Below are positions 39,599 to 52,200 of a stretch of DNA of 64,000 nt, piece by piece. Source of the DNA: Gymnothorax reevesii (Eukaryota > Chordata > Actinopteri > Anguilliformes > Muraenidae). The stretch covers positions 72,521,501 through 72,585,500 of the forward strand of contig CM056574.1 in the NCBI GenBank assembly GCA_029721435.1, in the 5' to 3' direction. The notes under the pieces were generated by a model that searched no databases, was not told the DNA's origin, and was given only the letters and a program-made list of their open reading frames with translations. The position numbers were made by a program, and so were the translations under genes. Position 1 is the stretch's first letter; every line of letters begins with the position of its first letter.

Positions 39599-42584
39599 TC
39601 TAGCTCGCTTTCTTACAGAGATAAACGCATATTCACTTCAATTCAGTCATATTGTCACAATTCACTCAAGTTTGTCACTTTCCTACTAAGTTACACACAG
39701 AAAGGACATTTTTGACATGCAAAACTAAAAAAAAGAAAGTTTTTGAAAAAGTGCATATCTTCACTTCAGAAGCTTATATTCACTTCCAAATGGCCATACA
39801 AGCACATTGGACCAAACGATACCATATAGGCATTGCACTGTGATCTGAAGCTGTTCCCTGGCCAGAAACACGCACAGTTTCACTTTCTGAGCTTTAAACC
39901 TCAAAGAAGCGTGTTTTCATGAAAGTTCGTATAGCCACAGTTTCAGCGCTCTAGCGCGCTTCCTTACAGAGATAATCGCATAATCACTCGAATTCAGTCA
40001 TATAGTCACAATTCACTCAAGTTTTTCACTTTCCCACTGGGTTACACACAGAATGGACATTTTTGACAAGCAAAGCAAAAAAAAAAGAAAGTTTTTGAAA
40101 AACTGCATATCTTCACTCCAGAAGCTTCTATTCACTTCCAAATGGCCATACAAGCACATGGGAACAAACGTTACCATATATGCACTGCACTGTGATCTGA
40201 AGCTGTTCCCAGGCCAGAAACACGCTCAGATTCACGTTCTGAGCTTAAAACCTCAAAGAAGCATGTTTTCATGAAAGTGCGTATAGCCACAGTTTCAGCG
40301 CTCTACCTCGCTTTCTTACAGAGATAAACGCATATTCACTCCAATTCAGTCATATTGTCACAATTCACTCAAGTTTGTCACTTTCCCACTAAGTTACACA
40401 CAGAAAAGACATTTTTGACAAGAAAAAACTAAAAAAAAGAAAGTTTTTGAAAAAGTACATATCTTCACTTCAGAAGCTTCTATTCACTTCCAAATGGCCA
40501 TACAAGCACATGGGAACAAACGTTACAATATATGCATTGCATTGTGATCTGAAGCTGTTGCCAGGCCAGAAACACGCTCAGATTGTCGTTCTGAGCTTAA
40601 AACCTCAAAGAAGCGTGTTTCCATGAAAGTGCGTATAGGCACAGTTTCAGCGCTCTAGCTCGCTTTCTTACAGAGATAAACGCATATTCACTCCAATTCA
40701 GTCATATTGTCACAATTCACTCAAGTTTGTCACTTTCCCACTGGGTTACACACAGAATGGACATTTTTGACAAGCAAAATTAAAAAAAAAGAAAGTTTTT
40801 GAAAAGTACATATCTTCACTTCAGAAGCTTATATTCACTTAAAATTGGCCATACAAGCACATTGGACAAATCGATACAATATATGCAATGCACTGTGATC
40901 TGAAGCTGTTCCCTGGCCAGAAGCACGCACAGTTTCACATTCTGACCTTAAAACTTCAAAGAAGCGTGTTTTCATGAAAGCACGTATAGCCACAGTTTCA
41001 GCGCTCTAGCGCGCTTCCTTTCAGAGATAAACGCATAATCACTCGAATTCAGTCATATAGTCTCAATTCACTCAAGTTTGTCACTTTCCCACTGGGTTAC
41101 ACACAGAAAGGACATTTTTGACAAGCAAAATTAAAAAAAAAGAAAGTTTTTGAAAAAGTGCATATCTTCACTTCAGAAGCTTCTATTCACTTCCAAATGG
41201 CCATAAAAGCCATTGGACCAAACGATACCATATACGCATTGCACTGTGATCTGAAGCTGTTCCCAGGCCAGAAACACGCTCAGATTCACGTTCTGAGCTG
41301 AAAACCTCAAAGAAGCGTGTTTCCATGAAAGTGCGTATAGCCACAGTTTCAGCGCTCTAGCTCGCTTTCTTACAGAGATAAACGCATATTCACTCCAATT
41401 CAGTCATATTGTCACAATTCACTCAAGTTTGTCACTTTCCCACTAAGTGACCCACAGAAAGGACATTTTTGACAAGAAAAAACTAAAAAAAAGAAAGTTT
41501 TTGAAAAAGTGAATATCTTCACTTCAGAAGCTTCTATTCACTTCCAAATGGCCAAACAATCACATGCGAACAAAAGATACAATATATGCATTGCACTGTG
41601 ATCTGAAGCTGTTGCCAGGCCAGAAACACGCTCAGATTCACGTTCTGAGCTTAAAACCTCAAAGAAGCATGTTTTCATGAAAGTACGTATAGCCACAGTT
41701 TCAGCGCTCTAGCTCGCTTTCTTACAGAGATAAACGCATATTCACTTCAATTCAGTCATATTGTCACAATTCACTCAAGTTTGTCACTTTCCTACTAAGT
41801 TACACACAGAAAGGACATTTTTGACATGCAAAACTAAAAAAAAGAAAGTTTTTGAAAAAGTGCATATCTTCACTTCAGAAGCTTATATTCACTTCCAAAT
41901 GGCCATACAAGCACATTGGACCAAACGATACCATATAGGCATTGCACTGTGATCTGAAGCTGTTCCCTGGCCAGAAACACGCACAGTTTCACTTTCTGAG
42001 CTTAAAACCTCAAAGAAGCGTGTTTTCATGAAAGTTCGTATAGCCACAGTTTCAGCGCTCTAGCGCGCTTCCTTACAGAGATAATCGCATAATCACTCGA
42101 ATTCAGTCATATAGTCACAATTCACTCAAGTTTTTCACTTTCCCACTGGGTTACACACAGAATGGACATTTTTGACAAGCAAAGCAAAAAAAAAAGAAAG
42201 TTTTTGAAAAACTGCATATCTTCACTCCAGAAGCTTCTATTCACTTCCAAATGGCCATACAAGCACATGGGAACAAACGTTACAATATATGCATTGCACT
42301 GTGATCTGAAGCTGTTCCCAGGCCAGAAACACGCTCAGATTCACGTTCTGAGCTTAAAACCTCAAAGAAGCATGTTTTCATGAAAGTGCGTATAGCCACA
42401 GTTTCAGCGCTCTAGCTCGCTTTCTTACAGAGATAAACGCATATTCACTCCAATTCAGTCATATTGTCACAATTCACTCAAGTTTGTCACTTTCCCACTA
42501 AGTTACACACAGAAAAGACATTTTTGACAAGAAAAAACTAAAAAAAAGAAAGTTTTTGAAAAAGTACATATCTTCACTTCAGAA
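38300..42584 (+). repeat. 2,109-bp (six-monomer) tandem duplication
   Basis: Landmarks repeat at exactly 2,109 bp: 39652/41761, 40053/42162, and the cactaagtgacccac variant at 39342/41451. The first unit starts between about 38300 and 38366, and the repeat ends near 42584, where the second copy switches to the cttaaaattggcc subtype. Edges are approximate because they lie in sequence common to all monomers. Confidence 0.8.
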
Positions 42585-45199
42585 GCTTATATTCACTTAA
42601 AATTGGCCATACAAGCACATTGGACCAATCGATACAATATATGCAATGCACTGTGATCTGAAGCTGTTCCCTGGCCAGAAGCACGCACAGTTTCACATTC
42701 TGACCTTAAAACTTCAAAGAAGCGTGTTTTCATGAAAGCACGTATAGCCACAGTTTCAGCGCTCTAGCGCGCTTCCTTACAGAGATACGAGCATATTCAC
42801 TCCAATTCAGTAATATAGTCACAATTCACTGAAGTTGATCACTTTCCCACTGAGTAAGACACAGAATGGACATTTCTGACAAGCAAATCTAAAAAAAAGA
42901 AAGTTTTTGAAAAAGTGCATATCTTCACTTCAGAAGCTTCTATTCACTTCCAAATGGCCATAAAAGCCATTGGACCAAACGATACCATATACGCATTGCA
43001 CTGTGATATGAAGCTGTTCCCAGGCCAGAAACACGCTCAGATTCACGTTCTGAGCTGAAAACCTCAAAGAAGCGTGTTTCCATGAAAGTGCTTATAGCCA
43101 CAGTTACAGCGCTCTAGCTCGCTTTCTTACAGAGATAAACGCATATTCACTCCAATTGTCACAATTCACTCAAGTTTGTCACTTTCCCACTAAGTTACAC
43201 ACAGAAAGGACATTTTTGACAAGAAAAAACTAAAAAAAAGAAAGTTTTTGAAAAAGTGAATATCTTCACTTCAGAAGCTTCTATTCACTTCCAAATGGCC
43301 AAACAATCACATGCGAACAAACGATACAATATATGCATTGCACTGTGTTCTGAAGCTGTTGCCAGGCCAGAAACACGCTCAGATTCACGTTCTGAGCTTA
43401 AAACCTCAAAGAAGCATGTTTTTATGAAAGTACGTATAGCCACAGTTACAGCGCTCTAGCTCGCTTTCTTACAGAGATAAACGCATATTCACTCCAATTG
43501 TCACAATTCACTCAAGTTTGTCACTTTCCCACTAAGTTACACACAGAAAGGACATTTTTGACATGCAAAACTAAAAAAAAGAAAGTTTTTGAAAAAGTGC
43601 ATATCTTCACTTCAGAAGCTTATATTCACTTCCAAATGGCCATACAAGCACATTGGACCAAACGATACCATATAGGCATTGCACTGTGATCTGAAGCTGT
43701 TCCCTGGCCAGAAACACGCACAGTTTCACTTTCTGAGCTTAAAACCTCAAAGAAGCGTGTTTTCATGAAAGTTCGTATAGCCACAGTTTCAGCGCTCTAG
43801 CGCGCTTCCTTACAGAGATAATCGCATAATCACTCGAATTCAGTCATATAGTCACAATTCACTCAAGTTTTTCACTTTCCCACTGGGTTATACACAGAAT
43901 GGACATTTTTGACAAGCAAAACAAAAAAAAAGAAAGTTTTTGAAAAACTGCATATCTTCACTCCAGAAGCTTCTATTCACTTCCAAATGGCCATACAAGC
44001 ACATGGGAACAAACGTTACAATATATGCATTGCACTGTGATCTGAAGCTGTTGCCAGGCCAGAAACACGCTCAGATTCACGTTCTGAGCTTAAAACCTCA
44101 AAGAAGAATGTTTTAATGAAAGTGCGTATAGCCACAGTTTCAGCGCTCTAGTTCGCTTTCTTACAGAGATAAACGCATAATCACTCGAATTAAGTCATAT
44201 AGTCACAATTCACTCAAGTTTTTCACTTTCCCACTGGGTTACACACAGAATGGACATTTTTGACATGCAAAACTAAAAAAAAGAAAGTTTTTGAAAAAGT
44301 GCATATCTTCACTTCAGAAGCTTATATTCACTTCCAAATGGCCATACAAGCACATTGGACCAAACGATACCATATAAGCATTGCACTTTGATCTGAAGCT
44401 GTTCCCTGGCCAGAAACACGCTCAGATTCACGTTCTGAGCTGAAAACCTCAAAGAAGCGTGTTTCCATGAAAGTGCTTATAGCCACAGTTACAGCGCTCT
44501 AGCGCGCTTTCTTACAGAGATAAACGCATATTCACTCCAATTGTCACAATTCACTCAAGTTTGTCACTTTCCCACTAAGTGACACACAGAAAGGACATTT
44601 TTGACAAGAAAAAAACTAAAAAAAAGAAAGTTTTTGAAAAAGTGCATATCTTCACTTCAGAAGCTTCTATTCACTTCCAAATGGCCAAACAATCACATGC
44701 GAACAAACGATACAATATATGCATTGCACTGTGTTCTGAAGCTGTTGCCAGGCCAGAAACACGCTCATATTCATGTTCTGAGCTTAAAACCTCAAAGAAG
44801 CATGTTTTCATGAAAGTACGTATAGCCACAGTTTCAGCGCTCTAGCTCGCTTTCTTACAGAGATAAACGCATATTCACTTCAATTCAGTCATATTGTCAC
44901 AATTCACTCAAGTTTTTCACTTTCCCACTAAGTTACACACAGAAAGGACATTTTTGACATGCAAAACTAAAAAAAAGAAAGTTTTTGAAAAAGTGCATAT
45001 CTTCACTTCAGAAGCTTATATTCACTTCCAAATGGCCATGCAAGGACATTGGACCAAACGATACCATATAGGCATTGCACTGTGATCTGAAGCTGTTCCC
45101 TGGCCAGAAACACGCACAGTTTCACTTTCTGAGCTTAAAACCTCAAAGAAGTGTGTTTTCATGAAAGTTCGTATAGCCACAGTTTCAGCGCTCTAGCGC

Positions 45200-45204
45200 G
45201 CTTC
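45200..45204. repeat. Target-site duplication gcttc, left copy
   Basis: Five bases of satellite boundary (tagcgcgcttc), repeated directly after the solo LTR at 46256-46260. Five bp is the usual Ty3/gypsy target duplication length. Confidence 0.85.
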
Positions 45205-45249
45205 TGATATGGAATCAGTGACACCAGATGCGGGAAAAGGGAATGAGGA

Positions 45250-45255
45250 TTTATT
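45250..45255 (-). terminator. Polyadenylation signal of the solo LTR
   Basis: AATAAA on the minus strand (tttatt on plus), about 46-51 bp from the LTR end. The gypsy LTR in this window has its AATAAA at a similar distance from its end. Confidence 0.55.
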
Positions 45256-45429
45256 GATAAACCAAAACAAAACAGGCACGAGGGCCAACAAAAAACTTGG
45301 CCCAAAGGGTTGCAAAAAACAAACTAAGGAAGCTACACAGAGCTATAAAACAATAAATGCAAAAGGCAAAAAACAAAAAGGCACTGGAAACTCCAGGCAA
45401 GAAGCACAAGAAAAATAAATAACAATACT

Positions 45430-45444
45430 AAATATATATATATA
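45430..45444 (-). promoter_or_regulatory. Probable TATA element of the solo LTR
   Basis: On the minus strand the text is tgtgtatatatatatattt, an alternating TA run preceded by tgtg, as in the gypsy LTR promoter (gtgtgtatataa). It lies about 180 bp upstream of the AATAAA signal, a plausible promoter-to-terminator distance within an LTR. Confidence 0.55.
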
Positions 45445-46140
45445 CACACAAGACGAGAGGCTAGGACAAATACTAGGGAACTTGACAAGAACTTGGCTAA
45501 ACGAGACGCGAGAAACAAAACTTGCACATGCGAGACGCGAGACACTGTCTGCCAGCCAACCTCCACCGCATCCAGATAAAGGCTTGGAAATCATGACATG
45601 AGGGGTAACACCTGGAGAGAGAGAGAAACAAGAGGCATGGCAAGATCAAGACATGGACAGAGATTGGATGACATGACCTGCTCATTAAGAGAATGAGCGT
45701 GCTCAGCTTAAGTACCAATTAAGTATGCAGCTTGAAACCAGCATGAATGTTCAGAACAGAAAAAGCACAGCAAGATCTTGAAAAAGCAAAGCAGGAATCA
45801 TGACAATAAACTCCCTGTCTAAATTAGTAATATTAGTAATGTGCCTATCTAAGAATTACACCACCCAGTGAGTGTTAGTAAATGTTAGTAACTTAAAAAC
45901 AGTTAATTGCCAATTAAGCCTAGAAAGCCCTGAATCAGCACAGCATGGAAGGAAGGGGAAATACCAAAGCCAACCAGAGCTCAGAAATGTGCAACAACGA
46001 AGGCACGGGGCGGAACGCAGACAAGCGGTGGAGTGGCATGGCAGACCTGGCGAAAACAAAAACATGGAAAAGTAAAAACATGGACAAGGAACATGGATAA
46101 TGAAATACTATGACTATGAGCATGAACTATGAAATCTTGA

Positions 46141-46212
46141 AACATGAAACTGTTAAAACCATGACATGAACATGGCTATGAACTATGGAACATGAAACTG
46201 TTAAAACCATGA
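46141..46212. repeat. 24-bp direct repeat in the solo LTR
   Basis: The 24 bases at 46141-46164 (aacatgaaactg, then ttaaaaccatga) recur at 46189-46212, 48 bp apart. They lie in the U3 part if the element is read on the minus strand. Confidence 0.9.
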
Positions 46213-46220
46213 ATAATACT

Positions 46221-46241
46221 GTTCTGGCCAAAGGCCAGAAC
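46221..46241. repeat. Perfect 9-bp inverted repeat in the solo LTR
   Basis: Arms gttctggcc (46221-46229) and ggccagaac (46233-46241) are separated by aaa. The repeat lies about 15 bp from the LTR's 5' end as read on the minus strand. Function unknown; a protein-binding dyad in U3 is possible. Confidence 0.9.
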
Positions 46242-46255
46242 CCTGGAACACAACA

Positions 46256-46260
46256 GCTTC
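46256..46260. repeat. Target-site duplication gcttc, right copy
   Basis: Right partner of 45200-45204. The satellite continues in phase (cttacagagataatcgc). Confidence 0.85.
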
Positions 46261-49200
46261 CTTACAGAGATAATCGCATAATCACTCGAATTCAGTCATA
46301 TAGTCACAATTCACTCAAGTTTTTCACTTTCCCACTGGGTTACACACAGAATGGACATTTTTGACAAGCAAAACAAAAAAAAAGAAAGTTTTTGAAAAAC
46401 TGCATATCTTCACTCCAGAAGCTTCTATTCACTTCCAAATGGCCATACAAGCACATGGGAACAAACGTTACAATATATGCATTGCACTGTGATCTGAAGC
46501 TGTTGCCAGGCCAGAAACACGCTCAGATTGACGTTCTGAGCTTAAAACCTCAAAGAAGCATGTTTTCATGAAAGTGCGTATAGCCACAGTTTCAGCGCTC
46601 TAGCTCGCTTTCTTACAGAGATAAACGCATATTCACTCCAATTCAGTCATATTGTCACAATTCACTCAAGTTTGTCACTTTCCTACTAAGTTACACACAG
46701 AAAGGACATTTTTGACATGCAAAACTAAAAAAAAGAAAGTTTTTGAAAAAGTGCATATCTTCACTTCAGAAGCTTATATTCACTTCCAAATGGCCATACA
46801 AGCACATTGGACCAAACGATACCATATAGGCATTGCACTGTGATCTGAAGCTGTTCCCTGGCCAGAAACACGCACAGTTTCACTTTCTGAGCTTAAAACC
46901 TCAAAGAAGCGTGTTTTCATGAAAGTTCGTATAGCCACAGTTTCAGCGCTCTAGCGCGCTTCCTTACAGAGATAATCGCATAATCACTCGAATTCAGTCA
47001 TATAGTCACAATTCACTCAAGTTTTTCACTTTCCCACTGGGTTACACACAGAATGGACATTTTTGACAAGCAAAGCAAAAAAAAAAGAAAGTTTTTGAAA
47101 AACTGCATATCTTCACTCCAGAAGCTTCTATTCACTTCCAAATGGCCATACAAGCACATGGGAACAAACGTTACAATATATGCATTGCACTGTGATCTGA
47201 AGCTGTTCCCAGGCCAGAAACACGCTCAGATTCACGTTCTGAGCTTAAAACCTCAAAGAAGCATGTTTTCATGAAAGTGCGTATAGCCACAGTTTCAGCG
47301 CTCTAGCTCGCTTTCTTACAGAGATAAACGCATATTCACTCCAATTCAGTCATATTGTCACAATTCACTCAAGTTTGTCACTTTCCCACTAAGTTACACA
47401 CAGAAAAGACATTTTTGACAAGAAAAAACTAAAAAAAAGAAAGTTTTTGAAAAAGTACATATCTTCACTTCAGAAGCTTATATTCACTTAAAATTGGCCA
47501 TACAAGCACATTGGACCAATCGATACAATATATGCAATGCACTGTGATCTGAAGCTGTTCCCTGGCCAGAAGCACGCACAGTTTCACATTCTGACCTTAA
47601 AACTTCAAAGAAGCGTGTTTTCATGAAAGCACGTATAGCCACAGTTTCAGCGCTCTAGCGCGCTTCCTTCCAGAGATACGAGCATATTCACTCCAATTCA
47701 GTAATATAGTCACAATTCACTGAAGTTGATCACTTTCCCACTGAGTAAGACACAGAATGGACATTTCTGACAAGCAAATCTAAAAAAAAGAAAGTTTTTG
47801 AAAAAGTGCATATCTTCACTTCAGAAGCTTCTATTCACTTCCAAATGGCCATAAAAGCCATTGGACCAAACGATACCATATACGCATTGCACTGTGATAT
47901 GAAGCTGTTCCCAGGCCAGAAACACGCTCAGATTCACGTTCTGAGCTTAAAACCTCAAAGAAGCGTGTTTCCATGAAAGTGCTTATAGCCACAGTTACAG
48001 CGCTCTAGCTCGCTTTCTTACAGAGATAAACGCATATTCACTCCAATTGTCACAATTCACTCAAGTTTGTCACTTTCCCACTAAGTTACACACAGAAAGG
48101 ACATTTTTGACAAGAAAAAACTAAAAAAAAGAAAGTTTTTGAAAAAGTGAATATCTTCACTTCAGAAGCTTCTATTCACTTCCAAATGGCCAAACAATCA
48201 CATGCGAACAAACGATACAATATATGCATTGCACTGTTTTCTGAAGCTGTTGCCAGGCCAGAAACACGGTCAGATTCACGTTCTGAGCTTAAAACCTCAA
48301 AGAAGCATGTTTTTATGAAAGTACGTATAGCCACAGTTACAGCGCTCTAGCTCGCTTTCTTACAGAGATAAACGCATATTCACTCCAATTGTCACAATTC
48401 ACTCAAGTTTGTCACTTTCCCACTAAGTTACACACAGAAAGGACATTTTTGACATGCAAAACTAAAAAAAAGAAAGTTTTTGAAAAAGTGCATATCTTCA
48501 CTTCAGAAGCTTATATTCACTTCCAAATGGCCATACAAGCACATTGGACCAAACGATACCATATAGGCATTGCACTGTGATCTGAAGCTGTTCCCTGGCC
48601 AGAAACACGCACAGTTTCACTTTCTGAGCTTAAAACCTCAAAGAAGCGTGTTTTCATGAAAGTTCGTATAGCCACAGTTTCAGCGCTCTAGCGCGCTTCC
48701 TTACAGAGATAATCGCATAATCACTCGAATTCAGTCATATAGTCACAATTCACTCAAGTTTTTCACTTTCCCACTGGGTTATACACAGAATGGACATTTT
48801 TGACAAGCAAAACAAAAAAAAAGAAAGTTTTTGAAAAACTGCATATCTTCACTCCAGAAGCTTCTATTCACTTCCAAATGGCCATACAAGCACATGGGAA
48901 CAAACGTTACAATATATGCATTGCACTGTGATCTGAAGCTGTTGCCAGGCCGAAACACGCTCAGATTCACGTTCTGAGCTTAAAACCTCAAAGAAGAATG
49001 TTTTAATGAAAGTGCGTATAGCCACAGTTTCAGCGCTCTAGTTCGCTTTCTTACAGAGATAAACGCATAATCACTCGAATTCAGTCATATAGTCACAATT
49101 CACTCAAGTTTTTCACTTTCCCACTGGGTTACACACAGAATGGACATTTTTGACAAGCAAAATTTAAAAAAAGAAAGTTTTTGAAAAAGTGCATATCTTC

Positions 49201-52200
49201 ACTTCAGAAGCTTATATTCACTTCTAAATGGCCATACAAGCACATTGGACCAAACGATACCATATAAGCATTGCACTTTGATCTGAAGCTGTTCCCTGGC
49301 CAGAAACACGCTCAGATTCACGTTCTGAGCTGAAAACCTCAAAGAAGCGTGTTTCCATGAAAGTGCTTATAGCCACAGTTACAGCGCTCTAGCTCGCTTT
49401 CTTACAGAGATAAACGCATATTCACTCCAATTGTCACAATTCACTCAAGTTTGTCACTTTCCCACTAAGTGACACACAGAAAGGACATTTTTGACAAGAA
49501 AAAACTAAAAAAAAGAAAGTTTTTGAAAAAGTGAATATCTTCACTTCAGAAGCTTCTATTCACTTCCAAAATGGCCAAACAATCACATGCGAACAAACGA
49601 AACAATATATGCATTGCACTGTGTTCTGAAGCTGTTGCCAGGCCAGAAACACGCTCATATTCACGTTCTGAGCTTAAAACCTCAAAGAAGCATGTTTTCA
49701 TGAAAGTACGTATAGCCACAGTTTCAGCGCTCTAGCTCGCTTTCTTACAGAGATAAACGCATATTCACTTCAATTCAGTCATATTGTCACAATTCACTCA
49801 AGTTTGTCACTTTCCCACTAAGTTACACACAGAAAGGACATTTTTGACATGCAAAACTAAAAAAAAGAAAGTTTTTGAAAAAGTGCATATCTTCACTTCA
49901 GAAGCTTATATTCACTTCCAAATGGCCATGCAAGGACATTGGACCAAACGATACCATATAGGCATTGCACTGTGATCTGAAGCTGTTCCCTGGCCAGAAA
50001 CACGCACAGTTTCACTTTCTGAGCTTAAAACCTCAAAGAAGCGTGTTTTCATGAAAGTTCGTATAGCCACAGTTTCAGCGCTCTTGCGCGCTTCCTTACA
50101 GAGATAATCGCATAATCACTCGAATTCAGTCATATAGTCACAATTCACTCAAGTTTTTCACTTTCCCACTGGGTTACACACAGAATGGACATTTTTGACA
50201 AGCAAAACAAAAAAAAAGAAAGTTTTTGAAAAACTGCATATCTTCACTCCAGAAGCTTCTATTCACTTCCAAATGGCCATACAAGCACATGGGAACAAAC
50301 GTTACAATATATGCATTGCACTGTGATCTGAAGCTGTTGCCAGGCCAGAAACACGCTCAGATTGACGTTCTGAGCTTAAAACCTCAAAGAAGCATGTTTT
50401 CATGAAAGTGCGTATAGCCACAGTTTCAGCGCTCTAGCTCGCTTTCTTACAGAGATAAACGCATATTCACTCCAATTCAGTCATATTGTCACAATTCACT
50501 CAAGTTTGTCATTTTCCCACTAAGTTACACACAGAAAGGACATTTTTGACAAGAAAAAACTAAAAAAAAGAAAGTTTTTGAAAAAGTACATATCTTCACT
50601 TCAGAAGCTTATATTCACTTAAAATTGGCCATACAAGCACATTGGACCAATCGATACAATATATGCAATGCACTGTGATCTGAAGCTGTTCCCTGGCCAG
50701 AAGCACGCACAGTTTCACATTCTGACCTTAAAACTTCAAAGAAGCGTGTTTTCATGAAAGCACGTATAGCCACAGTTTCAGCGCTCTAGCGCGCTTCCTT
50801 ACAGAGATACGAGCATATTCACTCCAATTCAGTAATATAGTCACAATTCACTGAAGTTGATCACTTTCCCACTGAGTAAGACACAGAATGGACATTTCTG
50901 ACAAGCAAATCTAAAAAAAAGAAAGTTTTTGAAAAAGTGCATATCTTCACTTCAGAAGCTTCTATTCACTTCCAAATGGCCATAAAAGCCATTGGACCAA
51001 ACGATACCATATACGCATTGCACTGTGATATGAAGCTGTTCCCAGGCCAGAAACACGCTCAGATTCACGTTCTGAGCTGAAAACCTCAAAGAAGCGTGTT
51101 TCCATGAAAGTGCTTTTAGCCACAGTTACAGCGCTCTAGCTCGCTTTCTTACAGAGATAAACGCATATTCACTCCAATTGTCACAATTCACTCAAGTTTG
51201 TCACTTTCCCACTAATTTACACACAGAAAGGACATTTTTGACAAGAAAAAACTAAAAAAAAGAAAGTTTTTGAAAAAGTGAATATCTTCACTTCAGAAGC
51301 TTCTATTCACTTCCAAATGGCCAAACAATCACATGCGAAGAAACGATACAATATATGCATTGCACTGTGTTCTGAAGTTGTTGCCAGGCCAGAAACACGC
51401 TCAGATTCACGTTCTGAGCTGAAAACCTCAAAGAAGCGTGTTTCCATGAAAGTGCGTATAGCCACAGTTTCAGCGCTCGAGCTCGCTTTCTTACAGAGAT
51501 AAGCGCATATTCACTCCAATTCAGTCATATTGTCACAATTCACTCAAGTTTGTCACTTTCCCACTAAGTTACACACAGAAAGGACATTTTTGACAAGAAA
51601 AAACTAAAAAAAAGAAAGTTTTTGAAAAAGTACATATCTTCACTTCAGAAGCTTCTATTCACTTCCAAATGGCCATACAAGCACATGGGAACAAACGTTA
51701 CAATATATGCATTGCATTGTGATCTGAAGCTGTTGCCAGGCCAGAAAAACGCTCAGATTGTCGTTCTGAGCTTAAAACCTCAAAGAAGCGTGTTTCCATG
51801 AAAGTGCGTATAGGCACAGTTTCAGCGCTCTAGCTCGCTTTCTTACAGAGATAAACGCATATTCACTCCAATTCAGTCATATTGTCACAATTCACTCAAG
51901 TTTGTCACTTTCCCACTGGGTTACACACAGAAAGGACATTTTTCACAAGCAAAATTAAAAAAAAAGAAAGTTTTTGAAAAAGTGCATATCTTCACTTCAG
52001 AAGCTTATATTCACTTCCAAATGGCCATAAAAGCCATTGGACCAAACGATACCATATACGCATTGCACTGTGATCTGAAGCTGTTCCCAGGCCAGAAACA
52101 CGCTCAGATTCACGTTCTGAGCTGAAAACCTCAAAGAAGCGTGTTTCCATGAAAGTGCGTATCGCCACAGTTTCAGCGCTCTAGCTCGCTTTCTTACAGA

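Larger units (their letters stand above)
1..45204 (+). repeat. Satellite array, ~350-bp monomer, left segment
   Basis: Head-to-tail tandem repeat in one orientation. Taking the motif tctag near the CpG-rich boundary as monomer start, starts fall at 1, 352, 700, 1052, 1404, 1754, 2105, 2457 and so on, so monomers are 348-352 bp. Each monomer holds, in order: a CpG-rich boundary (agcgctctag followed by cgcg or ctcg), a CA-rich part, an A-tract of 7-12 A followed by gaaagtttttga, a HindIII-like agaagctt segment, and a segment with ctggccag or caggccag. No long open frame exists; the frames of 63-100 codons recur because 351 is a multiple of 3. No other sequence is found in this stretch apart from satellite variants. 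I do not recognise the family. A centromeric or pericentromeric location is inferred from array size and homogeneity only. Confidence 0.97.
45205..46255 (-). mobile_element. Solo LTR, probable Ty3/gypsy-type, minus orientation
   Basis: The 1,051-bp insertion starts tgatatgg and ends cacaaca, has TG...CA ends, and is flanked by a 5-bp duplication gcttc (45200-45204 and 46256-46260) that is single in the intact satellite monomer. Read on the minus strand it begins tgttgtgttccagg, carries an AT-repeat TATA element and an AATAAA signal about 46-51 bp before its end, and contains repeated actaac and catg motifs. The gypsy LTR at 54625 shows the same layout, although the two are not the same sequence. 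No internal coding region, primer site or second LTR is present. I infer LTR-LTR recombination of a full element. A non-autonomous element with similar ends cannot be excluded. Short frames inside it are not convincing genes. Confidence 0.75.
41708..50432 (+). repeat. Tandem duplication of eleven monomers, interrupted by the solo LTR
   Basis: 41708-45204 plus 46256-46598 matches 46599-50432. Landmarks repeat at 4,890-4,891 bp (42162/47053, 42763/47654, 43256/48147, 43498/48389, 44894/49784). Removing the LTR and one target copy (1,056 bp) gives a satellite period of about 3,835 bp, or eleven monomers. The downstream copy has the uninterrupted target site near 50091. Confidence 0.85.

Noticed and set aside
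1..45204. CRISPR-like array (regular direct repeats)
   Set aside because: The whole 350-bp unit is repeated with no unique spacers, and the context is eukaryotic.
45209..45418. Lysine-rich 69-codon frame, and several minus-strand frames of 62-83 codons, in the 1,051-bp insertion
   Set aside because: Low-complexity A-rich or hydrophobic shadows, no domain, and the insertion has solo-LTR structure.
45205..46255. DNA transposon or MITE as an explanation of the insertion
   Set aside because: The ends show no extended terminal inverted repeat; TG...CA with a 5-bp duplication, TATA element and AATAAA fit an LTR better. Kept only as an alternative.
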